DNA from: Mesorhizobium sp. YC-39
Lineage (GTDB): Bacteria > Pseudomonadota > Alphaproteobacteria > Rhizobiales > Rhizobiaceae
DNA length: 64,000 nucleotides
Reading direction: 5' to 3'
Assembly (NCBI RefSeq): GCF_025753795.1
Contig: NZ_JAOWPS010000003.1
Coordinates: 863,306-927,305, forward strand
The notes under the pieces were generated by a model. That model had not been told where the DNA came from. It worked only from the letters and a program-made list of their open reading frames with translations, and ran no database searches. The position numbers were made by a program, and so were the translations under genes. Below are positions 34,238-43,113 of this stretch, piece after piece (the stretch's first letter is position 1; the number at the start of each line of letters is the position of its first letter).

Positions 34238-35340
34238 TGTCTGTCGCGCTTTCCCAGAGTGATCGCGGCACGCAGTCCGTCGCGGCCGAATTGCGCCATG
34301 TTCATGAAGATGCCGTAAGGCACGGGAATATTGGCGGCATCAAGGATGGTCTCCTGTCTCTCATCCTCGACCCAGGGATCGTGGATCAGGATATGATCGC
34401 CGTCGTCGCCGATGGCCAGCACCCAGTGCGGAACCTTCTTGCCGAACATCAAGAAGCCGCTGATCAGGACCAGCACCAGTTTCCCTTCGGCGATCGCGGC
34501 GCGGATATCGTCGATGGCGAATGGACGGTAATTCACCGGGATGCCGTAAAGTTCCGCGCGCCGGCGAAAGTCGACCTGCGCCAGTTCCATGACCCGCCGC
34601 TTCTCTTCGCTGCGCACCGACTGCAGGAACAGCGCGCCGTAGAAGGACACGTAGATTTCCGCCGCAAGTCCGCTTTCATAGCCGGAGACGGCGAGCCCGA
34701 ACGGCTCGCAGCCGCCCGGCCCCGACATCATGAAAACGGTGGTCGCCTCGCGCCACAGGCGGATTTCCATGACCGGGTCGGGCACGAAGCCGGGATCGAA
34801 ATTGGCCATCGCCATCATCAGGCAGCACGGGCCGCAGGTGAATTCGCAGGTCTGCTGGTAGAACGGCACCTTGGTGGCGACCGGAATGTCGCCGCGCAAG
34901 GTCTTCTCATAGCGCAGCGCCGTGGCGCCGTCCTCGTAGTAGCCGGGTTCACGGCCGATCTTGCGGTAGCCGCTCTGTTCGTAGATGCGGATGGCGCGGC
35001 TGTTGTCCTCGCGAACCTCGAGGCGCAGCATCATGCGGTCATGCTCGAAAGCAGCCTCCTCGGCCCGCTCCAGCAGCATGCGGCCAATGCCGAGCCCACC
35101 GAAGAAGGGACCGACGGCAATCGAATAGAGGCGCGCGACGCCGCTGCCCTTGCGAAACAGCACGACCGCATAGCCGGCGATGCGGCCATCGCTTTCGGCG
35201 ACCAGCATGCTGGCGGTCTCGCGTTCGATCAACTGGCGAAAGGAGCGGCGGGAAATACGATCGCTCGAGAAAACAGCCTTCTCGATGGCGGCGAGGTCAT
35301 CGACGTCAGACGCGCGGGCCTTGCGAATCTCGGCAGGCAT
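34234..35340 (-). CDS. fusion of GNAT acetyltransferase and C39-like cysteine peptidase
   Basis: ATG 35340 (MPAEIRKARASD) begins exactly at the first GNAT strand; a TTG at 35391 is the alternative. Residues 1-150 form a GNAT domain with the acetyl-CoA loop in FFGGLGIGRMLLE. From about 165 comes a papain-like C39-type domain with Cys in CEFTCGPCCLMM, His in HWVLAIGDD and Asp in ILIHDPW, so a catalytic triad looks intact. No ABC transporter part is present, so it is not a bacteriocin exporter. It overlaps the RimK-like gene by ATGA. The pair suggests building, trimming and acetylating a peptide or protein tail. Confidence 0.82.
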   Translation of the reverse strand: MPAEIRKARASDVDDLAAIEKAVFSSDRISRRSFRQLIERETASMLVAESDGRIAGYAVVLFRKGSGVARLYSIAVGPFFGGLGIGRMLLERAEEAAFEHDRMMLRLEVREDNSRAIRIYEQSGYRKIGREPGYYEDGATALRYEKTLRGDIPVATKVPFYQQTCEFTCGPCCLMMAMANFDPGFVPDPVMEIRLWREATTVFMMSGPGGCEPFGLAVSGYESGLAAEIYVSFYGALFLQSVRSEEKRRVMELAQVDFRRRAELYGIPVNYRPFAIDDIRAAIAEGKLVLVLISGFLMFGKKVPHWVLAIGDDGDHILIHDPWVEDERQETILDAANIPVPYGIFMNMAQFGRDGLRAAITLGKRDRQ

Positions 35341-35488
35341 GCGGGTTGAGAAAACCTCGATTGGGATGTGAAACGGCCCTGATGTGGTCAAGCGCTATCG
35401 CACCTCGATTAGGGCCGAATTGTGACAGTTCCGGCGACGGTTCAGCCACCCAAACGGACAGCGGCGCCTATACCGGAAAATGACGCCG

Positions 35489-36280
35489 TCAGCCGGCCAG
35501 GCCGGCCAGAAGCTGGCTGTAGGCGCTCTTGGCTACCGAGGTCAGTTGCGCGCGTGGCAGCGAGCCAACGACGGCGCAGGCGTAACCCTTGTCCAGCCAG
35601 TAGACAGCCTCGGGGCCGTTTTCTTCCGATCCATAGGTGCCCTTGGCTTTCCCGGCCGATTCAGCGGTGACGAAGAGGGAAATGCGCTCGCCCTTGTCGT
35701 CCTCGTAGAGCAGCATCGCCGCCTTGCCATGGCCAGCGGGCAGCAGCCGGCCGCCGACGAGCTGGAACCCTTCCGCCGCCAGATCCGGTGCGACCAGTTT
35801 CAGGCCGACCCGGTTGGACAGCCAGGTCTGCAAATGATCCTTGTCGCTGGCCGGCACTTCCACCGCGTGCCGTTTTTCGGCGGCATAGATGACATGGGCC
35901 GCGATCGCCTGCTCGGCGAGCTGGTCGTTAGAGGGGTCTTCCAGGCCGATATGGTCGATGCCGGCGACATAACCACCAACACCGCCAATGGCCAGCACCG
36001 CCGCTGCGGCGGCCGCAAACCACCAGCGCGAGCGCCCTCGCGCTGTCCTTGCAGGCGTTTCGCCGAAGACGATCTTCTGCAGCCGCGCCGGCACCGGCTC
36101 ATCGAGCACGTCGGCGAAGGCGGCATGGAGCGCGGCACGGTCGGCGACATAGCGGGTGCTCTTCGCCTTCATTTCGGGATTGGCGTCGAGCCAGGCGTCA
36201 TAAGCCGCGCGCTCGTCGCCCGGCAACTCGCCGTCGAGAGCCATGTGAATGTCGCGTTCGGAAAAATCGTGCCGGCTCAT
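35489..36280 (-). CDS. membrane anti-sigma factor
   Basis: A 263-residue protein with an N-terminal anti-sigma helix bundle (ERDIHMALDGELPGDERAAYDAWL), one membrane helix at about 88-107 (WWFAAAAAAVLAIGGVGGYV) and a periplasmic sensor domain. The zinc-binding HxxxCxxC found in many ChrR/RsrA-type factors is absent: the His is kept but the cysteines are not. It follows the ECF sigma gene with an ATGA overlap (36277-36280). The signal is unknown. Confidence 0.85.
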   Translation of the reverse strand: MSRHDFSERDIHMALDGELPGDERAAYDAWLDANPEMKAKSTRYVADRAALHAAFADVLDEPVPARLQKIVFGETPARTARGRSRWWFAAAAAAVLAIGGVGGYVAGIDHIGLEDPSNDQLAEQAIAAHVIYAAEKRHAVEVPASDKDHLQTWLSNRVGLKLVAPDLAAEGFQLVGGRLLPAGHGKAAMLLYEDDKGERISLFVTAESAGKAKGTYGSEENGPEAVYWLDKGYACAVVGSLPRAQLTSVAKSAYSQLLAGLAG

Positions 36281-36795
36281 TTCTCGACGATCCTTATCGA
36301 GCGGCGGCGCGCGGTGTCCTCCAGCAATCCGCGCAGTTCCTCACGCCCGCGCGCGATGCGCGACATCAATGTGCCGGCGGGAACGCCGAGGATATTGGCG
36401 GCCTCGGCATAGGAAAAGCCTTCGATGGCGACCATGACCAGTGCCGCGCGCCGGTCCGGGCTGATCGCCTGCAGCGCGTCGATGATCTCGCGCGAGGCGA
36501 TGCCCGCCACCTGTTCGGCAGGTGCCGCCTGCGCTTCGCTCGCGTCCAGCGGCAGCATAGCGGCCTCACCGCGCCGGTTGACCTTGCGCATCTGGTCGAT
36601 GAACAAATGATGCATGATCGTAAACAGCCACCTTCTGGGGCTTTCTCCAGTCTGCCAGTTGTCGAGCCGCACAAGCGCCCGTTCCAGGCAGTCCTGAACG
36701 AGATCGTCGGCGGAATCGCGGTCGCGCAGCAGCGAGCGCGCGTAGCGGCGCAGCCGCGGTATCTCGCCAAGGATTGCTGCCTTCTTTTCGTCCAT
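36277..36795 (-). CDS. ECF-type RNA polymerase sigma factor
   Basis: A 172-residue sigma-70 family protein with region 2 (SLLRDRDSADDLVQDCLERAL) and region 4 (LVMVAIEGFSYAEAANILGVPAGTLMSRI). It is translationally coupled to the membrane anti-sigma gene, so it should be held inactive until the cue arrives. No -35/-10 pair matching autoregulation was recognised upstream. Confidence 0.92.
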   Translation of the reverse strand: MDEKKAAILGEIPRLRRYARSLLRDRDSADDLVQDCLERALVRLDNWQTGESPRRWLFTIMHHLFIDQMRKVNRRGEAAMLPLDASEAQAAPAEQVAGIASREIIDALQAISPDRRAALVMVAIEGFSYAEAANILGVPAGTLMSRIARGREELRGLLEDTARRRSIRIVEK

Positions 36796-36925
36796 GACCG
36801 CTGATTCTGAGGTCGCCCTGTCATCCCAATTGAATGCGCCTTCGCAGCGCAGCGCAAGCGGCCAGCGCGAAGCGGTCTGTCGCCCCGGTCACCCAAGCAA
36901 TGAGATAACGCCTGCCGCGGGCGAT

Positions 36926-39709
36926 TTATTCCCGGCCGGGGTTGGAATCCTGTTGTTCTTGCTTGTCTTTGTTCATTTCCCTCGCCGCTCTTGTCAGCAG
37001 CCGCTGGTAGAACAGGCCGATGCCGATCAGCACGGCGCCGAGACCGATGAAGGACAGCGCTCTGAGCACACCTTCCAGTTCCGACATGTCGAAGACGAAG
37101 ACTTTCAGCACGGCAACCGAGATCAGCGCGGCGGACGCGATGCGCAGCACTTGCGATTTCAGCCGGACGCCGGCGGTGAGCAACGCCACGCCGATGACCA
37201 GCCAGAGCGCCGAATAGGTGTAGGTTTCGAGCTGGCCGAGGCCACTCCACAGGCCAATGAACTCGCCCTTGAACAGCCGCCTGACCGACAATGTGGCATA
37301 GGCGAAGGCAAGTACTGCCGCCACCACGGCGAGCATCTGCGCATACCATTTCGGCCGCTTGTCCCTGGCGTAGAGTGCCAGCCCCCCCGCGGCGACCGCC
37401 GGCAGGAGATAGGCGAGGAACAGAAGGTTGAACACCGGGATCCGGCCTGTCGATTCGTCTGACAACAGCGGGTTCAGCACCACGAAATGCCGGATAACGA
37501 TGAAGGCAACCGAGGCCACACCGACGGCCATCGAACCATAGCGCAGCACCGGGCTTGGCGAGCGCATGTCGATGGCGACCAGGATGGCGCCGGCGCCAAT
37601 AGCGATCAGCGTATAGATCGCCTGCTCGGCAAGCGTCATCGCACCCGTGTCGATGACGCCACCATGCATGGCATGGCGCACCAGCATGGCGAGCGTGAGC
37701 AGCGCAAACAGCGCCGCCGCTGCTTCCATGGCGAGGCGTGGCCGGCCATTGGTGGTGCGGGCGAGTTGCCAGGCGGCGAAGCCGAAGGCGAGCGCCGGCA
37801 CGCCATATCCCGGCAGCAGCCAGTTGAACACCGGCGTCGTCGACAGGAATTGGGCACCGACGATTGTCGGATCGAAGGCGACACGGCCGAGCACGGCGAT
37901 GACCGCACCGACCGAAATCCAGCCGAGCACCGGATAGGCGCGCCAGCGCGTGGCCAGCGCCGGCACGACGGCCGCGGCGCCTAGAAGAATGGTGGTCCAG
38001 CCGGACCCGAAAGCCATATGCAGCATCAGCAGACCGGCGACCGCCGCACCGCCGAGTGCAAAGGACATAGCCGCGCCTCCCTTTAGCGGCGGTTCCTCGC
38101 CTCGCGCGATCCACTCGCCGCCGGCGGCGAAGACCACGACCAGAAGGGCTGCGGCCGCCGCATAGACAAGATCGCGGTCTAGGTTGCCGAAGGTGAACCA
38201 GAGCGCCATGAGAATGAGCAGTGGTGCAATGACACCCCATGCCGCCCATGAAACGGACCGCACCCGGGCCGTTGCCGCAAACCTGCGCGCAGCCCAGAAG
38301 CCGGCGCCGATGAAAACAAGCCCGAGACCGATGCCGATCCTGAGCATCAGCGGGTCGGATATGAGCGCCGGCTGGCCGTCGACGCCGAGAGCGCCGCCTG
38401 AAAAATCGGAAGCGACCGAGGTCGGCGGAATGATGCCGAGATAGACCAGCACTGTCACCAGGCCGGCGGCGTGCAGGAGCGCAAGCGCCCGAGGCCGGTA
38501 GAGCGCCACCGCCACCAGTGCCGCGATCAGCGCTGCTCCAGGCAGGGCACCGCTGGCGGCTGCATAGGCCGGGTCGACGAACAGCGCCATGGCCGAAAGA
38601 CCAACGAAGAAGCCTGGGGCGATCGAGGGCCAGTCGAAGGCCCTGTCAGGTTCCGCTTCGCCACCGCGACGGCCGAGCCAGACGAAAGCGAGCACGGCCA
38701 GGGTGACGGCGTCGATGAACAGGATGACGGGCAGGTTGGCGCCCGGCGCGTCGGTCATGAAGAGGATGGTCCAGATACCGGTGCCGACGAAGGCAGCGGC
38801 CATCAGGAAAGTCCAGTCGCGCATGCGGGCGATGACGCCAGCGGCGGCAAGCACGATTGAGAGATAGCCGAACAGCGCCCAGTAATTGGGCGCCTCGGAG
38901 GCGATCAGCATCGGCGTCACCATCGCGCCGAGCAGGCCGATGCCGGCCAACGCCTGGCCATGGACGAGCGCCGCGGCAATCGTCGCCACACCAATAGCGC
39001 CGAGCAAGGTGAAGGCGACCGCCGGGCCGATGAAGCCGTAGACGCCATGCGCGGCATAGACCGTGCCGAACAGGATGAAAGCACCGGCCGCAGTCAGGAT
39101 CGCTGGAATATAGGCGCCGGCAACGCCCTGCACCGGCAGCCTGAAGCCGGTGCGGCGGATGAACTCGCCGCCGCCGACCAGTACCAGCCCGAGCAATGCG
39201 GCCATGCATAGCCGCACACCGGGACCGAAGATGCCGGCCTCGATGGTGTAGCGGATCAGGAACAGGCCACCCAGCGCCAGCGCGATGCCGCCGACCCAGA
39301 CCGCCCAGCGAGTGCCGAGCGCCGTTTCGATGTCGGGTTTTTGAGCCGCTCTCGCCGTCGCGACGGCCGGCTCTGCCGGCGCAGACCCGGCCGGCGTCGT
39401 TTTGCCCGTGATCCAGGGGCCGGATTTGATCTCGCCAGTCTCAGCCTCCGTGGACGGCTTTTGCGCGGTCTCGTCCGCCGATGGCAAAACAATATTGGCC
39501 ATGGATGTTGCCGCCGCATCCGCCGGCTTGCTGTCGTTTGCGGCCGGTTCCACCGGCTTGTGCTGCGGCGGCGCCACAGGGACACCCGAAAGCACGAGGC
39601 TGCGCAACGCGCCAAGCTCGCGCTCAATCAGGCCGATGCGGCTCTGCTGGCGCGCGATGATGACAAACAGCGCGATGACGGCGACAAGGCCGATCAGGCT
39701 TTCGAACAT
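36926..39709 (-). CDS. DUF2339 multi-spanning membrane protein
   Basis: The 927-residue product (start ATG 39709, MFESLIGLVAV) begins with a membrane helix and a coiled-coil-like stretch (QQSRIGLIERELGALRSLV). A cytoplasmic or periplasmic Pro/Ala linker follows, then more than twenty hydrophobic helices from about residue 120. Size and layout match DUF2339, a family of unknown function common in alphaproteobacteria. It is near the sigma pair but separated by 130 bases and not evidently linked. Confidence 0.85.
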   Translation of the reverse strand: MFESLIGLVAVIALFVIIARQQSRIGLIERELGALRSLVLSGVPVAPPQHKPVEPAANDSKPADAAATSMANIVLPSADETAQKPSTEAETGEIKSGPWITGKTTPAGSAPAEPAVATARAAQKPDIETALGTRWAVWVGGIALALGGLFLIRYTIEAGIFGPGVRLCMAALLGLVLVGGGEFIRRTGFRLPVQGVAGAYIPAILTAAGAFILFGTVYAAHGVYGFIGPAVAFTLLGAIGVATIAAALVHGQALAGIGLLGAMVTPMLIASEAPNYWALFGYLSIVLAAAGVIARMRDWTFLMAAAFVGTGIWTILFMTDAPGANLPVILFIDAVTLAVLAFVWLGRRGGEAEPDRAFDWPSIAPGFFVGLSAMALFVDPAYAAASGALPGAALIAALVAVALYRPRALALLHAAGLVTVLVYLGIIPPTSVASDFSGGALGVDGQPALISDPLMLRIGIGLGLVFIGAGFWAARRFAATARVRSVSWAAWGVIAPLLILMALWFTFGNLDRDLVYAAAAALLVVVFAAGGEWIARGEEPPLKGGAAMSFALGGAAVAGLLMLHMAFGSGWTTILLGAAAVVPALATRWRAYPVLGWISVGAVIAVLGRVAFDPTIVGAQFLSTTPVFNWLLPGYGVPALAFGFAAWQLARTTNGRPRLAMEAAAALFALLTLAMLVRHAMHGGVIDTGAMTLAEQAIYTLIAIGAGAILVAIDMRSPSPVLRYGSMAVGVASVAFIVIRHFVVLNPLLSDESTGRIPVFNLLFLAYLLPAVAAGGLALYARDKRPKWYAQMLAVVAAVLAFAYATLSVRRLFKGEFIGLWSGLGQLETYTYSALWLVIGVALLTAGVRLKSQVLRIASAALISVAVLKVFVFDMSELEGVLRALSFIGLGAVLIGIGLFYQRLLTRAAREMNKDKQEQQDSNPGRE

Positions 39710-39820
39710 GGCGGTTCCCCCAAACCAGACCAGTTTCACTGAAATTCGGTTTTCACTGACACTCAAATACGGCCGCCAAGCGACGACCGGACAATACGGC
39801 CGCCAGGCGGCGACGCAAAT

Positions 39821-40339
39821 TCAGCGCGCCGCCAGATTGGCCGCCGGAAAGATCGAGCATGTTTCGGTGCCGAAAGCCAGCAGCTTGCCATTGGCATCCT
39901 TCAGCGTCGCTTCCGAAACCGCCAGCGTGCGGCCCTTGTGCACCACCTTGCCCTCGCAAACCACCTCACCGGTCTTCGGCGTGATCGGCCGCGTCAGGTT
40001 CACCTTGAATTCCGCCGTCGTATAGGCCTCGCCCCTGTCGAGCAGCGTCTGTACCGCACAGCCCAGCGCCGAATCCAGGAGTGTCGCGGCCCAGCCGCCA
40101 TGCACGCCACCGAGCGGGTTGAGATAGCGCTCATTCGGCATGCCGCGGAACACCGCGCGTCCTTCCGACACTTCGGTAAGATCGAAACTAAGCTGGAAGG
40201 AAATCGGCGGCGCCGGATATTTGTTGTCGATAATGCGCTGGAGCAACTCAAGTCCAGTGTATTCCAGGATGTCCGCGTGCGGAATTGTGCCGAGGCCGAG
40301 CGGCGAAACCCGGCCGGGATAGAGCTCCACTTCGCTCAT
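39821..40339 (-). CDS. PaaI family thioesterase (hotdog fold)
   Basis: A 172-residue protein with the hotdog active-site stretch NPLGGVHGGWAATLLDSALG (HGG and the Asp) and a following TAEFKVNLTRPI strand. Members hydrolyse aryl- or acyl-CoA esters; the substrate is open. The start ATG 40339 overlaps the stop of recO as ATGA (40336-40339); the longer reading to 40663 lies within recO and is not real. Confidence 0.85.
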   Translation of the reverse strand: MSEVELYPGRVSPLGLGTIPHADILEYTGLELLQRIIDNKYPAPPISFQLSFDLTEVSEGRAVFRGMPNERYLNPLGGVHGGWAATLLDSALGCAVQTLLDRGEAYTTAEFKVNLTRPITPKTGEVVCEGKVVHKGRTLAVSEATLKDANGKLLAFGTETCSIFPAANLAAR

Positions 40340-41112
40340 CTGGTGATCTCTCCGGCGACGGCTTCTCCAGCGACGGGCTTGCCAGGCGCGTAGTGCTTGC
40401 GCAGCGCCGCGAGGAAGCCGGCGCGGGCGCCGGGCGGCTCGATGCCGCGCGGTTCGTAGACATGGCGAGAAAAGAAGAAGCCGGTCAGCCGGAAAGCATC
40501 CTCGATCGCCGCCGGATCGGCGCGCAGGCCGGAGCCGCGCTGCAGGAAGGCAGGCAGCGGCAGCATCTTGTCGCGCCATGGCGCGCCGGCCTGGCGCGAC
40601 ACCGCGCGCCCGGATTTCGGCGAGACATAGGCAAGGTCCTGCCGGGCGCCGGTCGCCGCGCACTGGCTGAGATCGAGGCCGAAGCCGAGTTCGTCGAGAA
40701 CGAGCAGCTCGAAGCGCGCCACCAACTCGCCGGCGGCATCGGCATCGTCGAGGTGAACGATCATCACGGCCAGAGTCTCGTAGAGGCCGCCATGGGCGTC
40801 GCGCTCGGGCAGCAGGCGCAGATGCGCGGCCATGGTCTGCAGCCCATAGATGGCGACGGCGCTGTCCATCAACCGGGCAGCGTTCATCTCGATCGCCTCA
40901 GCCTGGAAGGTGCCGAGATGTTCGTCGAGCCGCGCCCGCCACAACAAGTCGACGCGGTTGCCGGGTTGCAGGACCGGCTGCTGCTTGCGCGAGCGGCCAC
41001 CGCGTACGAGGCCGAGGTGGCGGCCATGCGCACGCGTCATCACCTCGAGGATGGCGCTGGTTTCGCCATGCTTGCGGGTGCCGAGAATGATTCCCTCGTC
41101 GCGCCATTCCAT
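40336..41112 (-). CDS. recO: DNA repair protein RecO
   Basis: Loads RecA onto gaps together with RecR and anneals single strands. The 258-residue protein starts MEWRDEGIILGTRKHGETSAI (OB fold) and has the alpha-helical zinc-type domain with FELLVLDELGFGLDLSQCAATGA. In related genomes recO usually follows era directly; here about 2 kb of other genes lie between. It is coupled to the thioesterase gene by ATGA. Confidence 0.93.
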   Translation of the reverse strand: MEWRDEGIILGTRKHGETSAILEVMTRAHGRHLGLVRGGRSRKQQPVLQPGNRVDLLWRARLDEHLGTFQAEAIEMNAARLMDSAVAIYGLQTMAAHLRLLPERDAHGGLYETLAVMIVHLDDADAAGELVARFELLVLDELGFGLDLSQCAATGARQDLAYVSPKSGRAVSRQAGAPWRDKMLPLPAFLQRGSGLRADPAAIEDAFRLTGFFFSRHVYEPRGIEPPGARAGFLAALRKHYAPGKPVAGEAVAGEITR

Positions 41113-41381
41113 GAACGAAGCTTGTCACCGCTTCGGTGGCGAAATCAAGATTTGGCTGAGCTTGACGCAGGAAATGCAATCGCCGGCAGCGCCAACAATA
41201 TCGGAAATTCATCAGAAACCGCTCGGGATTTTGAACCGCGCAGGTGCCAATAAGGACGGGTTGACCGACGCGGTCGACGCCTGCCGAAACCGTTCGGCTG
41301 GTTCAGTCCCAGACGCAAGTCGACCGATCGGGCAGTTCGACGACCTCTCGTGCCCCACCCTGCCCGCTGCGAGGACCGGAC

Positions 41382-42186
41382 ATGACTTCCTTTCTGAGCC
41401 TGGTGCGAAGGCACCAGCTGATTGTCTTCTTTTCGCTGACGCTTGGCCTGACCCTGGCTGGCGTTCATCCCGTTCTGGCTATCGAATGGCGACAGCATTC
41501 CCTGGTTTACCTTCGGCCCGATGGTCCCCGGCTTCATCGTCGCGGCGCTTTCCGGCGGCTGGGGTTCGGTCAAGGCCATCCTCGCCTCGATGGTAAAATG
41601 GCGGGTGCATCCGCTGTGGTATGCGGTGGCGTTCGGCCTGCCCTTTGGAACGCAGCTGGTCTCGATCCTGATCAATCCGCTGTTTGGTGCCGCAGCTCCC
41701 GCCTGGAGCAACATTCCCGCAATAACCGAGATGCTGCCGATCATTGCGCTCTATGCCGTCTTCAGCGGTCCGCTCGGCGAGGAGCCCGGCTGGCGCGGTT
41801 TTGCGACGCCGCGTCTGCTGGTTGGTCGGTCGGCGCTCGCGGGCAGCCTGATCCTGGGTGTGATCTGGGCCATCTGGCGCTTCCCGCTTGGTCTGGTCGG
41901 CGACTTCAGCGTCTACGGCACGACCAATGTGGTGCTGGCTGGCGTGGTGTTCACCTGGCTCTACCAGCACACCGGCAGCGTGCTGCTCGCCTTCATCATG
42001 CACGTAACGCACCAGAACAGCGTGCGCTTCCTCGGCAAGGTGTTCGTCGAAGGCGACTATGTGCAGCAGCAGTGGATCGGGGTTGCGATCTGGGCAATCA
42101 TCGCAATTGCCATCGTCGCCTACCACGGCACTGAGAGCTTCGTCCGCCGGCCAAAAGCACTGCTTGCCATCAGCGGTGCTGCCTGA
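41382..42186 (+). pseudogene. CPBP family intramembrane protease, frameshifted
   Basis: A start at 41382 (MTSFLSLVRRHQLIVFF) reads into family-like sequence to about 41459, then loses frame. From about 41460 the next frame continues with AFIPFWLSNGDSIPWFTFGP and runs on to 42186. One extra base, or two missing, near CTGGCTGG (41454-41461) explains it. The catalytic parts are intact in the second frame: EEPGWRGFATPRL (EExxxR) and HVTHQNS. Internal ATG 41521 could make a 221-residue protein without the first helices. CPBP proteases are membrane metalloenzymes related to Rce1; bacterial roles vary. Confidence 0.7.
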
Positions 42187-42225
42187 CTGGCTGGCGACCG
42201 CTGCAGAAACTCATGCGCCGCGGCA

Positions 42226-43113
42226 TCACATCCGGCGCGTATGGTCGGCGAGCACTTCGTTGATCACATGTCGGGACTTTTCAATTTCGACCGGATTGAC
42301 GTCTATGTCTCCGGCGAGCGTGATCAGCGCCTTCCACAGCGTCCAGCCACGGCCTCGCGCCCACATTGCTTCATCGGCGGGAAGGCCATCACGGAACGCC
42401 TCCCGGCTCTCGCCTTCGAACAGCGTCCAGGCAATCGCCAGATCGCATGAGGGATCACCGACGCCCGACGTTCCGAAGTCGATCACGGCGCTCAGCCGGC
42501 CTTGCCTGACCAACAGGTTTCCGCAACTGACGTCGCCGTGGAACCAGACGGGAGCACCCTGCCATGTCGCGGCAAGCGCTGCCTCCCACACCGTACTCGC
42601 GGCCTCCGTGTCGATCTTGCCATCGAGGGCGGCGATTGCCTGCCGGGTTTCACCATCATAGACGCTGAGCGGCCCGCCGCGAAAAAAGTTGTGCTGCCCA
42701 GGCGCCGGCCCGCCGGTGGGATCGATCCGTTGCAAGGCGACCAGGAGCTCGGCCAGACTGGCCGCGAATTGCGACGGGCTGGCGATACGTTCCCGCGTTG
42801 CCGTCTCGCCTTCGATCCAGCGATAGATTGACCAATGCCAGGGATAGTTCTCGGCCGGGGCTCCCATCGCCAGGGGCACCGGGATCGGCAGCGGCAGCAA
42901 GGGGGCCAGCCTCGGCAACCAGCGATGCTCTTTTTCGACTTGCAGGGAATAGGCGGCAGCGCTCGGCAGCCGCACGAGCATCTCGTCGCCGAGATGAAAG
43001 GTCCTGTTGTCCCAGCCGCCTGGTTCAACCGGCCTGACCGCAAGGTTCTTCCACCGAGGGAATTGGATGCCGATCAGTCGGCTGACGAGAGCCGTGTCGA
43101 TTTCGATCTTAAT
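42226..43113 (-). CDS. aminoglycoside phosphotransferase-like kinase without canonical start codon
   Basis: The frame shows the APH/ChoK fold: VRPVEPGGWDNRTFHLGDE (N-lobe), FHGDVSCGNLLV (HGDxxxxN catalytic loop) and DFGTSGVGDPSCDLA. Family-like sequence begins at IKIEIDTALVSRLIG, just after the era stop (43111-43109). No ATG, GTG or TTG exists in frame there; an ATT at 43113-43111 is the best-placed codon. The first ATG (42981) would cut off part of the N-lobe, giving 251 residues. Either a rare start codon is used or the gene has lost its start. The substrate is probably a small metabolite or antibiotic, unproven. Confidence 0.7.
   Translation of the reverse strand: MKIEIDTALVSRLIGIQFPRWKNLAVRPVEPGGWDNRTFHLGDEMLVRLPSAAAYSLQVEKEHRWLPRLAPLLPLPIPVPLAMGAPAENYPWHWSIYRWIEGETATRERIASPSQFAASLAELLVALQRIDPTGGPAPGQHNFFRGGPLSVYDGETRQAIAALDGKIDTEAASTVWEAALAATWQGAPVWFHGDVSCGNLLVRQGRLSAVIDFGTSGVGDPSCDLAIAWTLFEGESREAFRDGLPADEAMWARGRGWTLWKALITLAGDIDVNPVEIEKSRHVINEVLADHTRRM

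Noticed and set aside
36366..38249. A 627-codon minus-strand ORF
   Set aside because: It overlaps the sigma gene and DUF2339 gene in another frame and is Arg/Gly-rich without motifs.
39821..40663. Thioesterase with a 280-residue reading frame
   Set aside because: The upstream part lies within recO in another frame; ATG 40339 with ATGA overlap is the natural start.
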